Of a stretch of 64,000 nucleotides of DNA, positions 16,481 through 25,833 are shown in pieces. Every line of letters starts with the position of its first letter. Position 1 is the stretch's first letter. Under the pieces are notes generated by a model. That model saw only the letters and a list, made by a program, of their open reading frames with translations. It did no database searches and was not told the DNA's origin. The stretch is from contig NZ_SCVC01000039.1 of NCBI RefSeq assembly GCF_004297405.1, positions 107,268-171,267 on the forward strand, read 5' to 3'. Made by a program: the position numbers and the translations under genes. The stretch is from Reyranella sp. Lineage in GTDB: Bacteria; Pseudomonadota; Alphaproteobacteria; Reyranellales; Reyranellaceae.

Positions 16481-17656
16481 ATGGATTCCGCGACCTCCTC
16501 GCCCGGCCCCCTGGTTGCAAAGAAAGGGCCTCTCGCCAATCTCACGGCACGCCGCGCTGACGGCGAGATCCATGCCGATCCCGTGCAGGAGAAGGTCGTC
16601 CTGCGGCTGCAAGCGATCTACGACCAGCTTGTCGCGATGGCGGCCCATCCCGCCAAGCCTGCGGGGCTGCTGGCCCGGTTGGGGCTCGTCAGCGCGCCCA
16701 AGGCGCCCGATGGTCCGCACGGTCTCTACATCTGGGGACCGGTCGGCCGCGGTAAGTCGATGTTGATGGATCTCTTCTTCGCCGATGCGCCGGTGGCGAA
16801 GAAGCGTCGTGTCCACTTCCATGAGTTCATGCTCGAAGTGCAGACGCGCCTGCATACCCGCCGCGAGGAGCTGGCGGCCAAGGGGGCGTCACCCGAATCC
16901 GATACGATCGTGCCGATCGCCAAGCAGATTGCCGCCGAGACCCGACTGCTCTGCTTCGACGAGTTCCAGGTGACCAACATCGCAGATGCGATGATCCTCG
17001 GCCGCCTGTTCGAGACGCTGTTCGAGGAGGGCATCACCGTGATCGCCACCTCGAACCGCAAACCGGACGATCTCTACAGGGACGGGCTGCAGCGCGACCG
17101 CTTCCTGCCTTTCATCGAGCTGCTGAAACAGCGTCTCGAGGTTCTCGAGTTGGGCGGTGCGCAGGATTACCGCATGGGCCGCATGCGCGAGTTCGACCTC
17201 TACCTGACGCCGCTCGGTGCCTGGGCCAACGCAAAGCTCGACGAAGCCTTCCGCGCGCTGAGCGGCGGCTCCGATGGCGAGCCGCGCGTGTTGCGCACGC
17301 AGGGCCGCGACGTCGAGGTGCCGCGCGCTGCACCGGGTGTCGCCATGGCGCATTTCCTCGACTGGTGTGCCAAGCCGATGGGCGCCGCCGACTTCCTCTG
17401 CATCGCCGACCACTTCCACACGATCATCGTCGCCGACATTCCGAAGATGGGCCCTGACAGCCGCGACAAGGCCACCCGCTTCGTAACCATGATCGACACC
17501 TTCTACGAGAGGAAGGTGAAGCTCATCTGCTCCGCTGCCGGTCCGCCGGCGTCGCTTTATCCCGCGGGCGATGGTTCGTTCGAGTTCGAGCGGACCGTGT
17601 CTCGGCTGATGGAAATGCAGAGTCCGGAGTATCTCGCCCTGGAGCATATCGCCTGA
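16481..17656 (+). CDS. zapE: Cell-division protein ZapE (AFG1-like P-loop ATPase)
   Basis: A 391-aa AAA-like ATPase. Walker A is GPVGRGKS at residues 86-93, the Walker B region is LLCFDEFQVTNIADAM (about 156-171), and a sensor-like IATSNRKPDDLY follows. The family (AFG1/LACE1, ZapE in E. coli) acts at the cytoplasmic membrane, affecting FtsZ rings and respiratory-chain protein quality. In alphaproteobacteria the gene commonly sits near mdh and sucCD, as it does here (mdh 1.9 kb downstream). The start is the first ATG; no strong ribosome-binding site is seen. Confidence 0.92.
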   Translation: MDSATSSPGPLVAKKGPLANLTARRADGEIHADPVQEKVVLRLQAIYDQLVAMAAHPAKPAGLLARLGLVSAPKAPDGPHGLYIWGPVGRGKSMLMDLFFADAPVAKKRRVHFHEFMLEVQTRLHTRREELAAKGASPESDTIVPIAKQIAAETRLLCFDEFQVTNIADAMILGRLFETLFEEGITVIATSNRKPDDLYRDGLQRDRFLPFIELLKQRLEVLELGGAQDYRMGRMREFDLYLTPLGAWANAKLDEAFRALSGGSDGEPRVLRTQGRDVEVPRAAPGVAMAHFLDWCAKPMGAADFLCIADHFHTIIVADIPKMGPDSRDKATRFVTMIDTFYERKVKLICSAAGPPASLYPAGDGSFEFERTVSRLMEMQSPEYLALEHIA

Positions 17657-17723
17657 TTGTGATTGTGGCCCGGCAGGTTCGCAGCATAGGCTCTGCGACA
17701 TTTCAAGCTCAGGGAGCCTCAAG

Positions 17724-18605
17724 ATGGATGGCGATCGTTTGGTTTACGGTGCCGAGAATGGCCTGTCGCGACGTGCGGCTTTGACCACTGTAGCGCTCGG
17801 TAGCACGTTCGCGCTGGCGGTCCAGCCAGTATCCGCGCAGACCATGATCACGACCCCTGCCGAAGGGTTGATGGCAGGTGAAGTGACGGTGAAGACCAAA
17901 GACGGAAAGGATCTTGCAGCCTACCGGGCGATGCCGGCGACGGGCCAGGGTTTCGGCACGATCCTCGTCGTGCAGGAGATCTTCGGTGTGCACGCCCACA
18001 TCGCCGACATGTGCCGCCGATTCGCCAAGGCCGGTTACTATGCGATCGCACCCGAGCTCTATTTCCGCCAGGGCGATCCCAAAGCCCATCCCGAGGTCCC
18101 CAAGCTGATCTCAGAGGTCGTGGCCAAGGTGCCGGATGCCCAGGTCATGGACGATCTCGATTCCTGCGTCGCCTTCGCCAAGGGCGAGGGCAAGGCCGAC
18201 ACTGCCAAGCTCGGCATTACGGGCTTCTGCTGGGGCGGTCGCATCGTATGGCTCTACGCAGCGCACAATCCGGCATTGAAGGCGGGAGTAGCCTGGTATG
18301 GTCCGCTGAACCGTGGTTACCATCCGGCGACGACCGCGAACCCGATCGATGTCGTCGGTAAGCTGAATGGCCCTGTGCTCGGGCTCTACGGTGGTGCCGA
18401 TACCGGCATTCCGAACGACTCGGTCGACAAGATGCGTGCCGCTCTCAAGGAGGGCAATGCCGCTGCAAAGAAGTCGGAGATCGTGACCTATCCCGACACG
18501 CCGCACGCCTTCAACGCCGACTATCGTCCGAGCTATCGCAAGGATCAGGCCGAAGACGGCTGGAAGCGGGCGCTCGCCTGGTTCAAGGCCAACGGCGTGA
18601 CCTGA
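17724..18605 (+). CDS. Exported dienelactone hydrolase family protein
   Basis: A 293-aa alpha/beta hydrolase of the dienelactone hydrolase family. The nucleophile is Cys169 in GFCWGG, followed by an Asp in the GGADTGIPND region and a His in YPDTPHAFNA, making the Cys-Asp-His triad of this family. The N-terminus has a twin-arginine-like signal (LSRRAALTTVALGSTFALAV, cleavage near VSAQT), so the enzyme is probably folded and exported. The physiological substrate is unknown. The next gene, another alpha/beta hydrolase, starts 7 bases later, suggesting one transcript. Confidence 0.82.
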   Translation: MDGDRLVYGAENGLSRRAALTTVALGSTFALAVQPVSAQTMITTPAEGLMAGEVTVKTKDGKDLAAYRAMPATGQGFGTILVVQEIFGVHAHIADMCRRFAKAGYYAIAPELYFRQGDPKAHPEVPKLISEVVAKVPDAQVMDDLDSCVAFAKGEGKADTAKLGITGFCWGGRIVWLYAAHNPALKAGVAWYGPLNRGYHPATTANPIDVVGKLNGPVLGLYGGADTGIPNDSVDKMRAALKEGNAAAKKSEIVTYPDTPHAFNADYRPSYRKDQAEDGWKRALAWFKANGVT

Positions 18606-18612
18606 CCGATCG

Positions 18613-19473
18613 ATGATCGATACCACCGGTATAAAGACGCGGTCGGGCCTGACATTCACCGCGGATGTCGCGGGCCCGGCCGAGGGTCCGCTCGTGCTGT
18701 TGCTGCACGGGTTTCCCGAATCGCGGCATAGCTGGCGCGCGGCGTTGCCGGCGCTCGCGGCGGCGGGCTATCGCGCCGTCGCCCCCGACCAGCGCGGCTA
18801 TTCGCCGGGCGCGCGTCCCGATCCGGCCGATCTCGCCAACTATGCGTTCGACAAGCTGATTGGCGATGCGATTGAGATCGTGTCGGCCGAGGGCTACGAC
18901 GGTAAGCGCTTCCATCTGGTCGGCCATGACTGGGGCGGACAGGTTTCGTGGGGCGTTGCGAGCCAGCATCCGAAGCGGTTGGCGTCGCTCACCATCCTGT
19001 CGCGGCCGCATCCCTCGTCGTTTCGTCGGGCCCTCCAGAAGGAGGATGGCGACCAGAAGCATCGCTCGCGCCACCATCGTGCCTTTCTCGACGCGGATAC
19101 CGGAAAGCTGCTGCTGGCCGACAATGCGCGTCGCTTGCGTGACGGACTGTTCGGGCAGGGCGTGCCGTCGGAGGCGCTCGAAGACCACCTCTCAGTCCTC
19201 GGCAATCCCGAAGCGCTGGAAGCAGCCCTTGCCTGGTATCGCTCGAACAAGGGGCTTGCGGCGGATATCGGCACGATCACTGTGCCGACGCTCTACGTCT
19301 GGGGCGATGTCGACGCGACCGTCGGACCGGATGCCGCCTATGGCACGGCCGAGTTCGTGGCGCCGTCATTCGTCATGGAAGTGCTGCCGAATGTCGGCCA
19401 CTTCGTGATGGACCAGGCACCGGCCAAGACCACCGATCTTCTGCTGGCGCACCTGAAGAAACATCCGGTCTGA
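18613..19473 (+). CDS. Alpha/beta hydrolase, epoxide hydrolase or dehalogenase-like
   Basis: A 286-aa alpha/beta hydrolase. The oxyanion segment is LLLHGFPESRHSWR (about 30-43), and the nucleophile elbow is VGHDWGGQVSWG with Asp106 in place of Ser, a feature of epoxide hydrolases and haloalkane/fluoroacetate dehalogenases. The catalytic His is in LPNVGHFVMDQAP near the C-terminus. No signal peptide is present, so it is cytoplasmic. It follows the exported dienelactone hydrolase by 7 bases. Epoxide hydrolase is the more likely activity, but the sequence cannot decide. Confidence 0.8.
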   Translation: MIDTTGIKTRSGLTFTADVAGPAEGPLVLLLHGFPESRHSWRAALPALAAAGYRAVAPDQRGYSPGARPDPADLANYAFDKLIGDAIEIVSAEGYDGKRFHLVGHDWGGQVSWGVASQHPKRLASLTILSRPHPSSFRRALQKEDGDQKHRSRHHRAFLDADTGKLLLADNARRLRDGLFGQGVPSEALEDHLSVLGNPEALEAALAWYRSNKGLAADIGTITVPTLYVWGDVDATVGPDAAYGTAEFVAPSFVMEVLPNVGHFVMDQAPAKTTDLLLAHLKKHPV

Positions 19474-19558
19474 GAAATCGGTCCGATATCGGCTCTTCTT
19501 GCCGCTCCCGGCGAATCGCGCTACCACGCGCCGCCTTCAAGAATCGGGAGTTTTTCGC

Positions 19559-20524
19559 ATGGCTCGCAAGAAGATCGCGCTGATCGGCGCCGGACAGATT
19601 GGCGGCACTCTGGCGTTGCTCGCCGGCCAGAAAGAGCTGGGCGATGTCGTCCTGTTCGACATTCCCGCCGCCGAAGGCACTGCCAAGGGCAAGGCGCTCG
19701 ACATCGCCCAGCTCAGCCCGGTCGAGGGCTTCGACACCAAGTACAGCGGCTCCTCGGACTACAAGGACATCGAGGGCGCCGACGTGGTGATCGTCACCGC
19801 CGGCGTGCCGCGCAAGCCCGGCATGACCCGCGACGACCTGGTCGGCATCAACGCCAAGGTCATCGATGCGGTCGGCAAGGGCATCAAGCAGCATGCCCCG
19901 AACGCCTTCGTCATCGTTATCACCAACCCGCTCGACGCCATGGTCGGCCTGATGCAGGAAGTCACCGGTTTCCCGGCGGCCCGCGTCGTCGGCATGGCCG
20001 GCGTGCTCGACAGCGCCCGCTTCCGCCTGTTCCTCGCCGAGGAATTCAACGTCTCGGTCGAGGACGTCACGGCCTTCGTGCTGGGTGGCCACGGCGACAC
20101 GATGGTGCCGCTGCTGCGCTACTCGACGGTCGGCGGCATTTCGCTGCACGATCTGGTGGACATGGGCTGGACCACCAAGGAGCGGCTCGAGCAGATCGTC
20201 CAGCGTACCCGTGACGGCGGTGCGGAGATCGTGGCCCATCTCAAGACCGGTTCGGCCTTCTACGCCCCGGCCGCCTCGGCCATCGCCATGGCGGAGTCCT
20301 ACCTCAAGGACAAGAAGCGCATGATCCCCTGCGCCGCCTACCTCAACGGCGAGTACGGCGTGAAGGGCCTCTACATCGGCGTGCCGGTCGTGATCGGCTC
20401 CAAGGGTGTGGAGCGCATCGTCGAAGTCGAGTTCAACGCCGAGGAAAAGGCGATGTTCGACAAGTCGGTCGCGGCCGTGAAGTCGCTGATCGAGGCCACC
20501 AACAAGATCGTCGGCCGCGCCTGA
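19559..20524 (+). CDS. mdh: Malate dehydrogenase (LDH-like type)
   Basis: A 321-aa NAD-dependent malate dehydrogenase. The ATG at 19559 follows GGGAG and starts MARKKIALIGAGQIGGTL, the dinucleotide-binding motif. Substrate arginines are in GVPRKPGMTRDDL, the catalytic His is in LGGHGDTMVPL, and the ITNPLDAM segment is typical of LDH-like MDH in alphaproteobacteria. It begins the TCA block mdh-sucCD-sucAB-lpd. A 191-base gap with hairpins follows before sucC. Confidence 0.96.
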   Translation: MARKKIALIGAGQIGGTLALLAGQKELGDVVLFDIPAAEGTAKGKALDIAQLSPVEGFDTKYSGSSDYKDIEGADVVIVTAGVPRKPGMTRDDLVGINAKVIDAVGKGIKQHAPNAFVIVITNPLDAMVGLMQEVTGFPAARVVGMAGVLDSARFRLFLAEEFNVSVEDVTAFVLGGHGDTMVPLLRYSTVGGISLHDLVDMGWTTKERLEQIVQRTRDGGAEIVAHLKTGSAFYAPAASAIAMAESYLKDKKRMIPCAAYLNGEYGVKGLYIGVPVVIGSKGVERIVEVEFNAEEKAMFDKSVAAVKSLIEATNKIVGRA

Positions 20525-20539
20525 GTTTCGATGCGTGTT

Positions 20540-20567
20540 GCAGGCAGTCTGCGCGAAGGCTGCCTGC
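20540..20567 (+). terminator. Hairpin after mdh
   Basis: GCAGGCAG (20540-20547) pairs perfectly with CTGCCTGC (20560-20567) around a 12-base loop, 16 bases after the mdh stop. The downstream GACTTTGG is not a good U tract, so it may be a 3'-end stabilising hairpin rather than a full terminator. Confidence 0.45.
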
Positions 20568-20610
20568 GACTTTGGTCGAACGCCTCAAAAGGGTCATCAG
20601 TCCGTCGTTG

Positions 20611-20650
20611 CCAAGGGCCTGTGGCACTCATAAAGTGCCGCATCCCTTGG
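20611..20650 (+). promoter_or_regulatory. Nested hairpin in the mdh-sucC gap
   Basis: An outer stem CCAAGGG/CCCTTGG (20611-20617 and 20644-20650) encloses an inner stem GTGGCACT/AGTGCCGC (20621-20628 and 20634-20641, one G-U pair) with the five-base loop CATAA. The two stems are separated by a 3/2 internal loop. A moderately T-rich run (TTAGTTGCGTTTT) follows. It could be the terminator or attenuator of mdh, or a leader element for sucC, whose ATG is 65 bases downstream. Only the pairing is observed; the role is inferred. Confidence 0.6.
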
Positions 20651-20715
20651 TTAGTTGCGTTTTAAAACTGAGGGCTGATACGCTTCTTGCAAGCAGTCCC
20701 GAACGATAGGACTCC

Positions 20716-21912
20716 ATGAACATCCACGAATACCAGGCCAAGGCGCTATTGGCCAAGTTCGCCGTCCCGCTGCTCAAGGGCGGCGTCGCTTACACCAAGG
20801 ACGAGGCGATGGACGTAGCCCGCAAGCTTGGCGGGCCTGTTACTGTCGTGAAGGCCCAGATCCACGCTGGCGGACGCGGCAAGGGACACTTCAAGAGCGA
20901 TCCCAAGGGCAAGGGCGGTGTGCGCATCGCCAAGTCGGCTGACGAGGTCGGTGCCGCCGCGGCGGCCATGCTGGGCCAGGATCTGGTGACCAAGCAGACC
21001 GGTCCGGCCGGCAAGACCGTAAAGCGCCTCTACATCGAGGACGGCTGCGACATCAAACGCGAGCTCTACCTCTCCATGCTGGTCGACCGCGCGGTCGGCC
21101 GCATCTCCGTCGTCGCCTCGACCGAAGGCGGCATGGATATCGAGACGGTGGCGCACGAAACGCCCGACAAGATCGTCAAGCAGTCGATCGATCCGGCCGC
21201 CGGCTTCCAGGGCTATCAGGGCCGCAGGCTCGCCTTCGCGCTCGGCCTGCAGGGCAAGCAGGTCGGCACCTTCACCACGATGCTGGGCAATCTCTATCGC
21301 GCCTTCACCGACCTCGACGCCACGCTGATCGAGATCAATCCGCTGGTCGTCACGGGTGGGGGCGACGTCGTCGCGCTCGATGCGAAGATGAACTTCGACG
21401 ACAACGCACTCTACCGGCACAAGGAGCTGGAGGATCTGCGCGACCTCGACGAAGAGGATCCGGCCGAAACCGAAGCCGCCAAGTATGCCCTGAACTACGT
21501 GAAGCTCGACGGTCAGATCGGCTGCATGGTGAACGGCGCGGGCCTCGCCATGGCCACCATGGACATCATCAAGCTCTACGGCTCTTCACCCGCCAACTTC
21601 CTCGATGTCGGCGGCGGCGCCACCAAGGAGCGTGTGACCGCGGCCTTCAAGATCATCCTGAAGGATCCGAACGTCGAAGGCATCCTGGTCAACATCTTCG
21701 GCGGCATCATGCGCTGCGACGTGATCGCCGAAGGCGTGGTCGCCGCGGCACGCGAGGTCAACCTGCATGTGCCGCTGGTCGTGAGGCTCGAAGGCACCAA
21801 CGTCGAGCTCGGCAAGAAGATCCTGAAGGAGTCGGGGCTGAAGATCACCTCGGCGGATCATCTGGCCGACGCTGCAGAGAAGATCGTCAAGGCGGTCAAG
21901 GAGTCGAACTGA
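20716..21912 (+). CDS. sucC: Succinyl-CoA synthetase beta subunit
   Basis: A 398-aa ATP-grasp subunit of succinyl-CoA ligase. It begins MNIHEYQAKALLAKFAVPLL, contains the ATP-grasp nucleotide segment VVKAQIHAGGRGKG, the metal-site region EINPLVV and the C-terminal CoA-ligase domain starting at DGQIGCMVNGAGLAMATMD. With SucD it interconverts succinyl-CoA and succinate with nucleotide phosphorylation. The stop overlaps the sucD ATG by one base, so the two subunits are translationally coupled. Confidence 0.97.
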   Translation: MNIHEYQAKALLAKFAVPLLKGGVAYTKDEAMDVARKLGGPVTVVKAQIHAGGRGKGHFKSDPKGKGGVRIAKSADEVGAAAAAMLGQDLVTKQTGPAGKTVKRLYIEDGCDIKRELYLSMLVDRAVGRISVVASTEGGMDIETVAHETPDKIVKQSIDPAAGFQGYQGRRLAFALGLQGKQVGTFTTMLGNLYRAFTDLDATLIEINPLVVTGGGDVVALDAKMNFDDNALYRHKELEDLRDLDEEDPAETEAAKYALNYVKLDGQIGCMVNGAGLAMATMDIIKLYGSSPANFLDVGGGATKERVTAAFKIILKDPNVEGILVNIFGGIMRCDVIAEGVVAAAREVNLHVPLVVRLEGTNVELGKKILKESGLKITSADHLADAAEKIVKAVKESN

Positions 21913-22787
21913 TGGCCGTCCTGGTCGACAAGAACACCAAAGTCATCTGCCAGGGCTTCACCGGCTCGCAGGGCACGTTCCATTCAGAGCAGGCGATTGC
22001 CTACGGCACCAAGATGGTGGGCGGCGTGACGCCGGGCAAAGGCGGCTCGACACATCTCGACTTGCCGGTGTTCGACACCGTGGCCGAAGCCGTCGCCAAG
22101 ACGGGCGCTGACGCCAGCGTGATTTACGTGCCGGCGCCCTACGCTGCCGACTCGATCCTCGAGGCGATCGACGCCGAAATCCCGCTGGTCGTCTGCATCA
22201 CCGAAGGCATTCCGGTGCTCGACATGGTGAAGGTGAAGCGCGCGCTGGTCGGCTCGAAGTCACGCCTGATCGGCCCCAACTGCCCCGGCGTCATCACGCC
22301 CGGCGAATGCAAGATCGGCATCATGCCGGGCCACATCCACAAGCGCGGCAAGATCGGCATCGTCTCGCGCTCCGGCACGCTGACTTACGAAGCCGTGGCG
22401 CAGACCACTGCGGCGGGTCTCGGCCAGACCACCTGCATCGGCATCGGCGGCGATCCGGTGAACGGCACCAACTTCGTCGAATGCCTCGAGATGCTGATGG
22501 CCGACAAGGAAACGCAGGGCATCGTCATGATCGGCGAAATCGGCGGCGATGCCGAGGTCAAGGGCGCGGAATACGTCAAAGCGTCCAAGGTGAAGAAGCC
22601 GGTCGTCGGCTTCATTGCCGGACGCACGGCGCCGCCGGGCCGTCGCATGGGTCATGCTGGCGCCGTAATTTCGGGCGGTAACGACACGGCAGAGTTCAAG
22701 GTCGAGGCCATGCGCATGGCTGGCATCAGGGTCGCGGATTCTCCTGCGGCGCTGGGCGAGGAAATGCTTAAAGCCATGAAAGGCTGA
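21912..22787 (+). CDS. sucD: Succinyl-CoA synthetase alpha subunit
   Basis: A 291-aa CoA-binding subunit. The N-terminal Rossmann fold (VICQGFTGSQGTFHSEQAI) binds CoA, and the phosphorylated histidine is His248 in RRMGHAGAVISGG. The start codon shares a base with the sucC stop. It is followed by an 86-base gap holding hairpins, then sucA. Confidence 0.97.
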   Translation: MAVLVDKNTKVICQGFTGSQGTFHSEQAIAYGTKMVGGVTPGKGGSTHLDLPVFDTVAEAVAKTGADASVIYVPAPYAADSILEAIDAEIPLVVCITEGIPVLDMVKVKRALVGSKSRLIGPNCPGVITPGECKIGIMPGHIHKRGKIGIVSRSGTLTYEAVAQTTAAGLGQTTCIGIGGDPVNGTNFVECLEMLMADKETQGIVMIGEIGGDAEVKGAEYVKASKVKKPVVGFIAGRTAPPGRRMGHAGAVISGGNDTAEFKVEAMRMAGIRVADSPAALGEEMLKAMKG

Positions 22788-22793
22788 CAAGTC

Positions 22794-22810
22794 CTCGAAG
22801 CTTTCGAGGT
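22794..22810 (+). promoter_or_regulatory. Hairpin between sucD and sucA
   Basis: CCTCGAA-GCT-TTCGAGG is a perfect 7-base stem just after the sucD stop. A second possible stem GCCGCC/GGCGGC lies at about 22820-22843. There is no U tract directly after either, so a processing or mRNA-stability role is more likely than termination. Confidence 0.45.
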
Positions 22811-22873
22811 AGGCGTATTTGCCGCCCAGCCTCTGCCAGGCGGCCAGCGACGATAGGCCAAGGAGTAGGGGCC

Positions 22874-25780
22874 ATGAGAGCAGAGCAGACATCGTTCCTG
22901 TTCGGCGCCAACGCGCCATTCATCGAAGAGCTACACGCGCGGTATCTCGCCGATTCCAATGCGGTCGACGCCGAGTGGCGCACCTTCTTCGAGGCGCTGG
23001 CCGACCAGAGCGGCGACGTGCTGGCTGAAGTGCGGGGCGCGTCCTGGGCGCCCAATGGTGCGCGGGTGATCGGTGCCGTCGATCCCGAGACGCTGCCGGC
23101 GGCCGCCAACCGCAACGTGAAGGGCGGCAAGGGCGCCGCGGCGCCTGCTCCCGCCGGCCAGCTGGGCGGCAAGACCGAAGTCGAGATCCGCGCTGCGGCG
23201 CAGGATACGGCGCGGGCGCTGATGTTGATCCGCGCCTATCGCATCCGCGGCCACCTCGAAGCCGATCTCGATCCGCTGGGCCTGGTGCGCCAGGCACCGC
23301 ATCCCGAGCTCGATCCAGCGACCTACGGCTTCGCCGAGAGCGACTGGGACCGTCCGATCCTGATCTTCGGCTCGCTGGCCCTGGGTGAATCCGCGACCCT
23401 GCGCCAGATCATGGAACGCCTGCGCAAGACCTACTGCGGCAAGATCGGCGTCGAGTTCATGCACATCTCCGATCCCGCCCAGAAGGCGTGGATCCAGGAG
23501 CGCATCGAGCATATCGAGAACACCACCGAGTTCACCCTGACCGGCCGCAAGATGATCCTGGAGCGGGTCATCGAGGCCGAGGGCCTCGAGCGCTACCTGC
23601 ATGTGAAGTTCGTCGGCACCAAGCGCTTCGGCCTAGACGGCGGCGAGGCACTGATCCCCGGTATCGAGCAGATCCTGAAGCGCGGCGGCCAGCTCGGCGT
23701 GAAGGAAGTGATGCTCGGTATGCCGCATCGTGGCCGCCTCAACACGCTCGTGCACGTCATGCACAAGAGCTACACCGCACTCTTCTCCGAATTCCAGGGT
23801 CGCTCCTCGCAGCCCGAGGAGATGCGCGGCTCGGGCGACGTGAAGTATCACCTCGGCGCTTCGGCCGATCGCGAGTTCGACGGCAATGTCGTGCATCTCT
23901 CGCTGTCGCCCAATCCCTCGCATCTCGAGGCGGTGAACCCGGTGGTGCTGGGCAAGGCACGCGCCAAGGAAGACCAGCGCGGCGACACCGACCGCAGCCA
24001 GGTCATGTGCGTCCTGATGCACGGCGACGCGGCTTTCGCGGGTCAGGGTTTGGTCGCCGAGAGCCTCGATCTTTCCGACCTCGATGGCTACCGCATCGGC
24101 GGCACGATCCATTTCGTGGTCAACAACCAGATCGGCTTCACGACCCTGCCGACGCAGTCGCGGTCCGGCCCGTACTGCACCGAGGTCGCCAAGATCGTTC
24201 AGGCGCCGATCCTGCACGTGAACGGTGACGACCCGGAAGCCGTGGTGCACGTCGCGCGCATCGCCACCGAATTCCGTCAGCACTTCAAGCGCGACATCGT
24301 CATCGACATGTTCTGCTACCGCCGGCACGGTCACAACGAGGGTGACGAGCCGATGTTCACCCAGCCGCTGATGTACAAGCAGATCGGCGGCCACAAGACG
24401 GTGATGGAAGTCTACGCCGCACGGCTGGAAGCGGCAGGCGTGGTGAGCGCCGAGGACGTCGCCGGCATGAACGCGGCCTTGCGCGAAAAGCTCGACAAGG
24501 CGCTGGAGGCCGCGACCAACTACAAGCCCAACAAGGCCGACTGGCTCGAAGGCAAGTGGGCGGGCTTCACCGTTGCGCCGGGCGAGGAAGATCGCAAGGG
24601 CGTCACCGCCGTCGATCTCGACAGGCTGAAAATGGTTGGCCGCGCGATCTCCGAGCCGCCGAAGAACTTCGAGCTCAACCGCAAGATCACGCGCCAACTC
24701 CAGGACAAGCGCAAGACGATCGAGTCCGGCGCGGATATCGACTGGGCGACTGGCGAAGCGTTGGCGTTCGGCACGCTGTTGTCGGAGGGCACGCCGGTCC
24801 GTCTCACCGGCCAGGATTCCGGTCGCGGCACCTTCTCGCAGCGCCATTCGGTGCTGGTCGATCAGGTCAGCGAGCAGAAGTACGTGCCGTTGAACCATGT
24901 GGCCGAAGGCCAGGCGCATTTCGAGGTGATCGACAGTCCGCTGAACGAGGCAGCCGTGCTGGGCTTCGAGTACGGCTACTCGCTGGCCGAGCCCAATGCG
25001 TTGGTCCTCTGGGAAGCGCAGTTCGGCGATTTCGCGAACGGCGCGCAGGTCATCATCGACCAGTTCATCTGCTCCGGTGAGAGCAAGTGGCTGCGCATGT
25101 CGGGCCTCGTCATGCTCCTGCCGCACGGCTACGAGGGGCAGGGCCCTGAGCACAGCTCGGCGCGCCTGGAGCGCTACCTGCAGCTTTCCGCGGAAGACAA
25201 TTGGCAGGTCATCAATCCGACGACGCCGGCCAATTACTTCCACGCGCTGCGCCGGCAGATGCGCCGGACCTTCCGCAAGCCTCTAGTGGTGATGACGCCG
25301 AAGTCGCTGCTGCGTCACAAGGATTGCGTGTCGACCCTGGCGGACTTCGGTCCCGGCAGCTCGTTCCGCCGCATCCTCGCCGAAACCGATCAGATCGCGC
25401 CCGGCCCCAAGGTGCGCCGCGTCGTGCTCTGTTCGGGCAAGGTCTACTTCGATCTCGTCGCCGAGCGCCGCAAGCGCAAGATCGACGACGTCGCGATCAT
25501 GCGCATCGAGCAGCTCTATCCGTTCCCGTTCACGCGGCTTGGCGTGCGGCTTGCAGAGTATCCGAATGCCGAGGTCGTGTGGTGTCAGGAGGAGCCGGAG
25601 AACATGGGCGCCTGGCACTTCGCCGACCGTCGCATCGAACGCGCCCTGGCCGGCATCAACGTGAAGGCCAAGCGGCCGATCTATGTCGGCCGGGCTGAAG
25701 CAGCCTCGCCGGCGACCGGCTCGGCGCGCACACATCTCAAGGAACAGGCCGATCTGGTCGACCGCGCGCTCACTGTCTGA
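22874..25780 (+). CDS. sucA: 2-oxoglutarate dehydrogenase E1 component
   Basis: A 968-aa thiamine-diphosphate-dependent subunit of the 2-oxoglutarate dehydrogenase complex. The N-terminus has the E2-interacting helix (SFLFGANAPFIEELHARYL), followed by a Gly/Ala/Pro linker. The ThDP-binding region includes HGDAAFAGQGLVAESLDLS, NNQIGFTT and VNGDDPEAVVHV. The C-terminal half contains GQDSGRGTFSQRHSVLVDQ and LPHGYEGQGPEHSSARLER. It decarboxylates 2-oxoglutarate and transfers the succinyl group to E2. The length is typical. It is followed by sucB after 53 bases. Confidence 0.97.
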   Translation: MRAEQTSFLFGANAPFIEELHARYLADSNAVDAEWRTFFEALADQSGDVLAEVRGASWAPNGARVIGAVDPETLPAAANRNVKGGKGAAAPAPAGQLGGKTEVEIRAAAQDTARALMLIRAYRIRGHLEADLDPLGLVRQAPHPELDPATYGFAESDWDRPILIFGSLALGESATLRQIMERLRKTYCGKIGVEFMHISDPAQKAWIQERIEHIENTTEFTLTGRKMILERVIEAEGLERYLHVKFVGTKRFGLDGGEALIPGIEQILKRGGQLGVKEVMLGMPHRGRLNTLVHVMHKSYTALFSEFQGRSSQPEEMRGSGDVKYHLGASADREFDGNVVHLSLSPNPSHLEAVNPVVLGKARAKEDQRGDTDRSQVMCVLMHGDAAFAGQGLVAESLDLSDLDGYRIGGTIHFVVNNQIGFTTLPTQSRSGPYCTEVAKIVQAPILHVNGDDPEAVVHVARIATEFRQHFKRDIVIDMFCYRRHGHNEGDEPMFTQPLMYKQIGGHKTVMEVYAARLEAAGVVSAEDVAGMNAALREKLDKALEAATNYKPNKADWLEGKWAGFTVAPGEEDRKGVTAVDLDRLKMVGRAISEPPKNFELNRKITRQLQDKRKTIESGADIDWATGEALAFGTLLSEGTPVRLTGQDSGRGTFSQRHSVLVDQVSEQKYVPLNHVAEGQAHFEVIDSPLNEAAVLGFEYGYSLAEPNALVLWEAQFGDFANGAQVIIDQFICSGESKWLRMSGLVMLLPHGYEGQGPEHSSARLERYLQLSAEDNWQVINPTTPANYFHALRRQMRRTFRKPLVVMTPKSLLRHKDCVSTLADFGPGSSFRRILAETDQIAPGPKVRRVVLCSGKVYFDLVAERRKRKIDDVAIMRIEQLYPFPFTRLGVRLAEYPNAEVVWCQEEPENMGAWHFADRRIERALAGINVKAKRPIYVGRAEAASPATGSARTHLKEQADLVDRALTV

Positions 25781-25833
25781 GCAGCGCTGCCAGGGTCGAT
25801 CGTGGGGCCAGTAGGTAGGGAAGGGGTTTAGTC

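Noticed and set aside
23633..25243. A 536-residue minus-strand frame inside sucA
   Set aside because: Antisense shadow of a secure gene with no independent start signal or motif.
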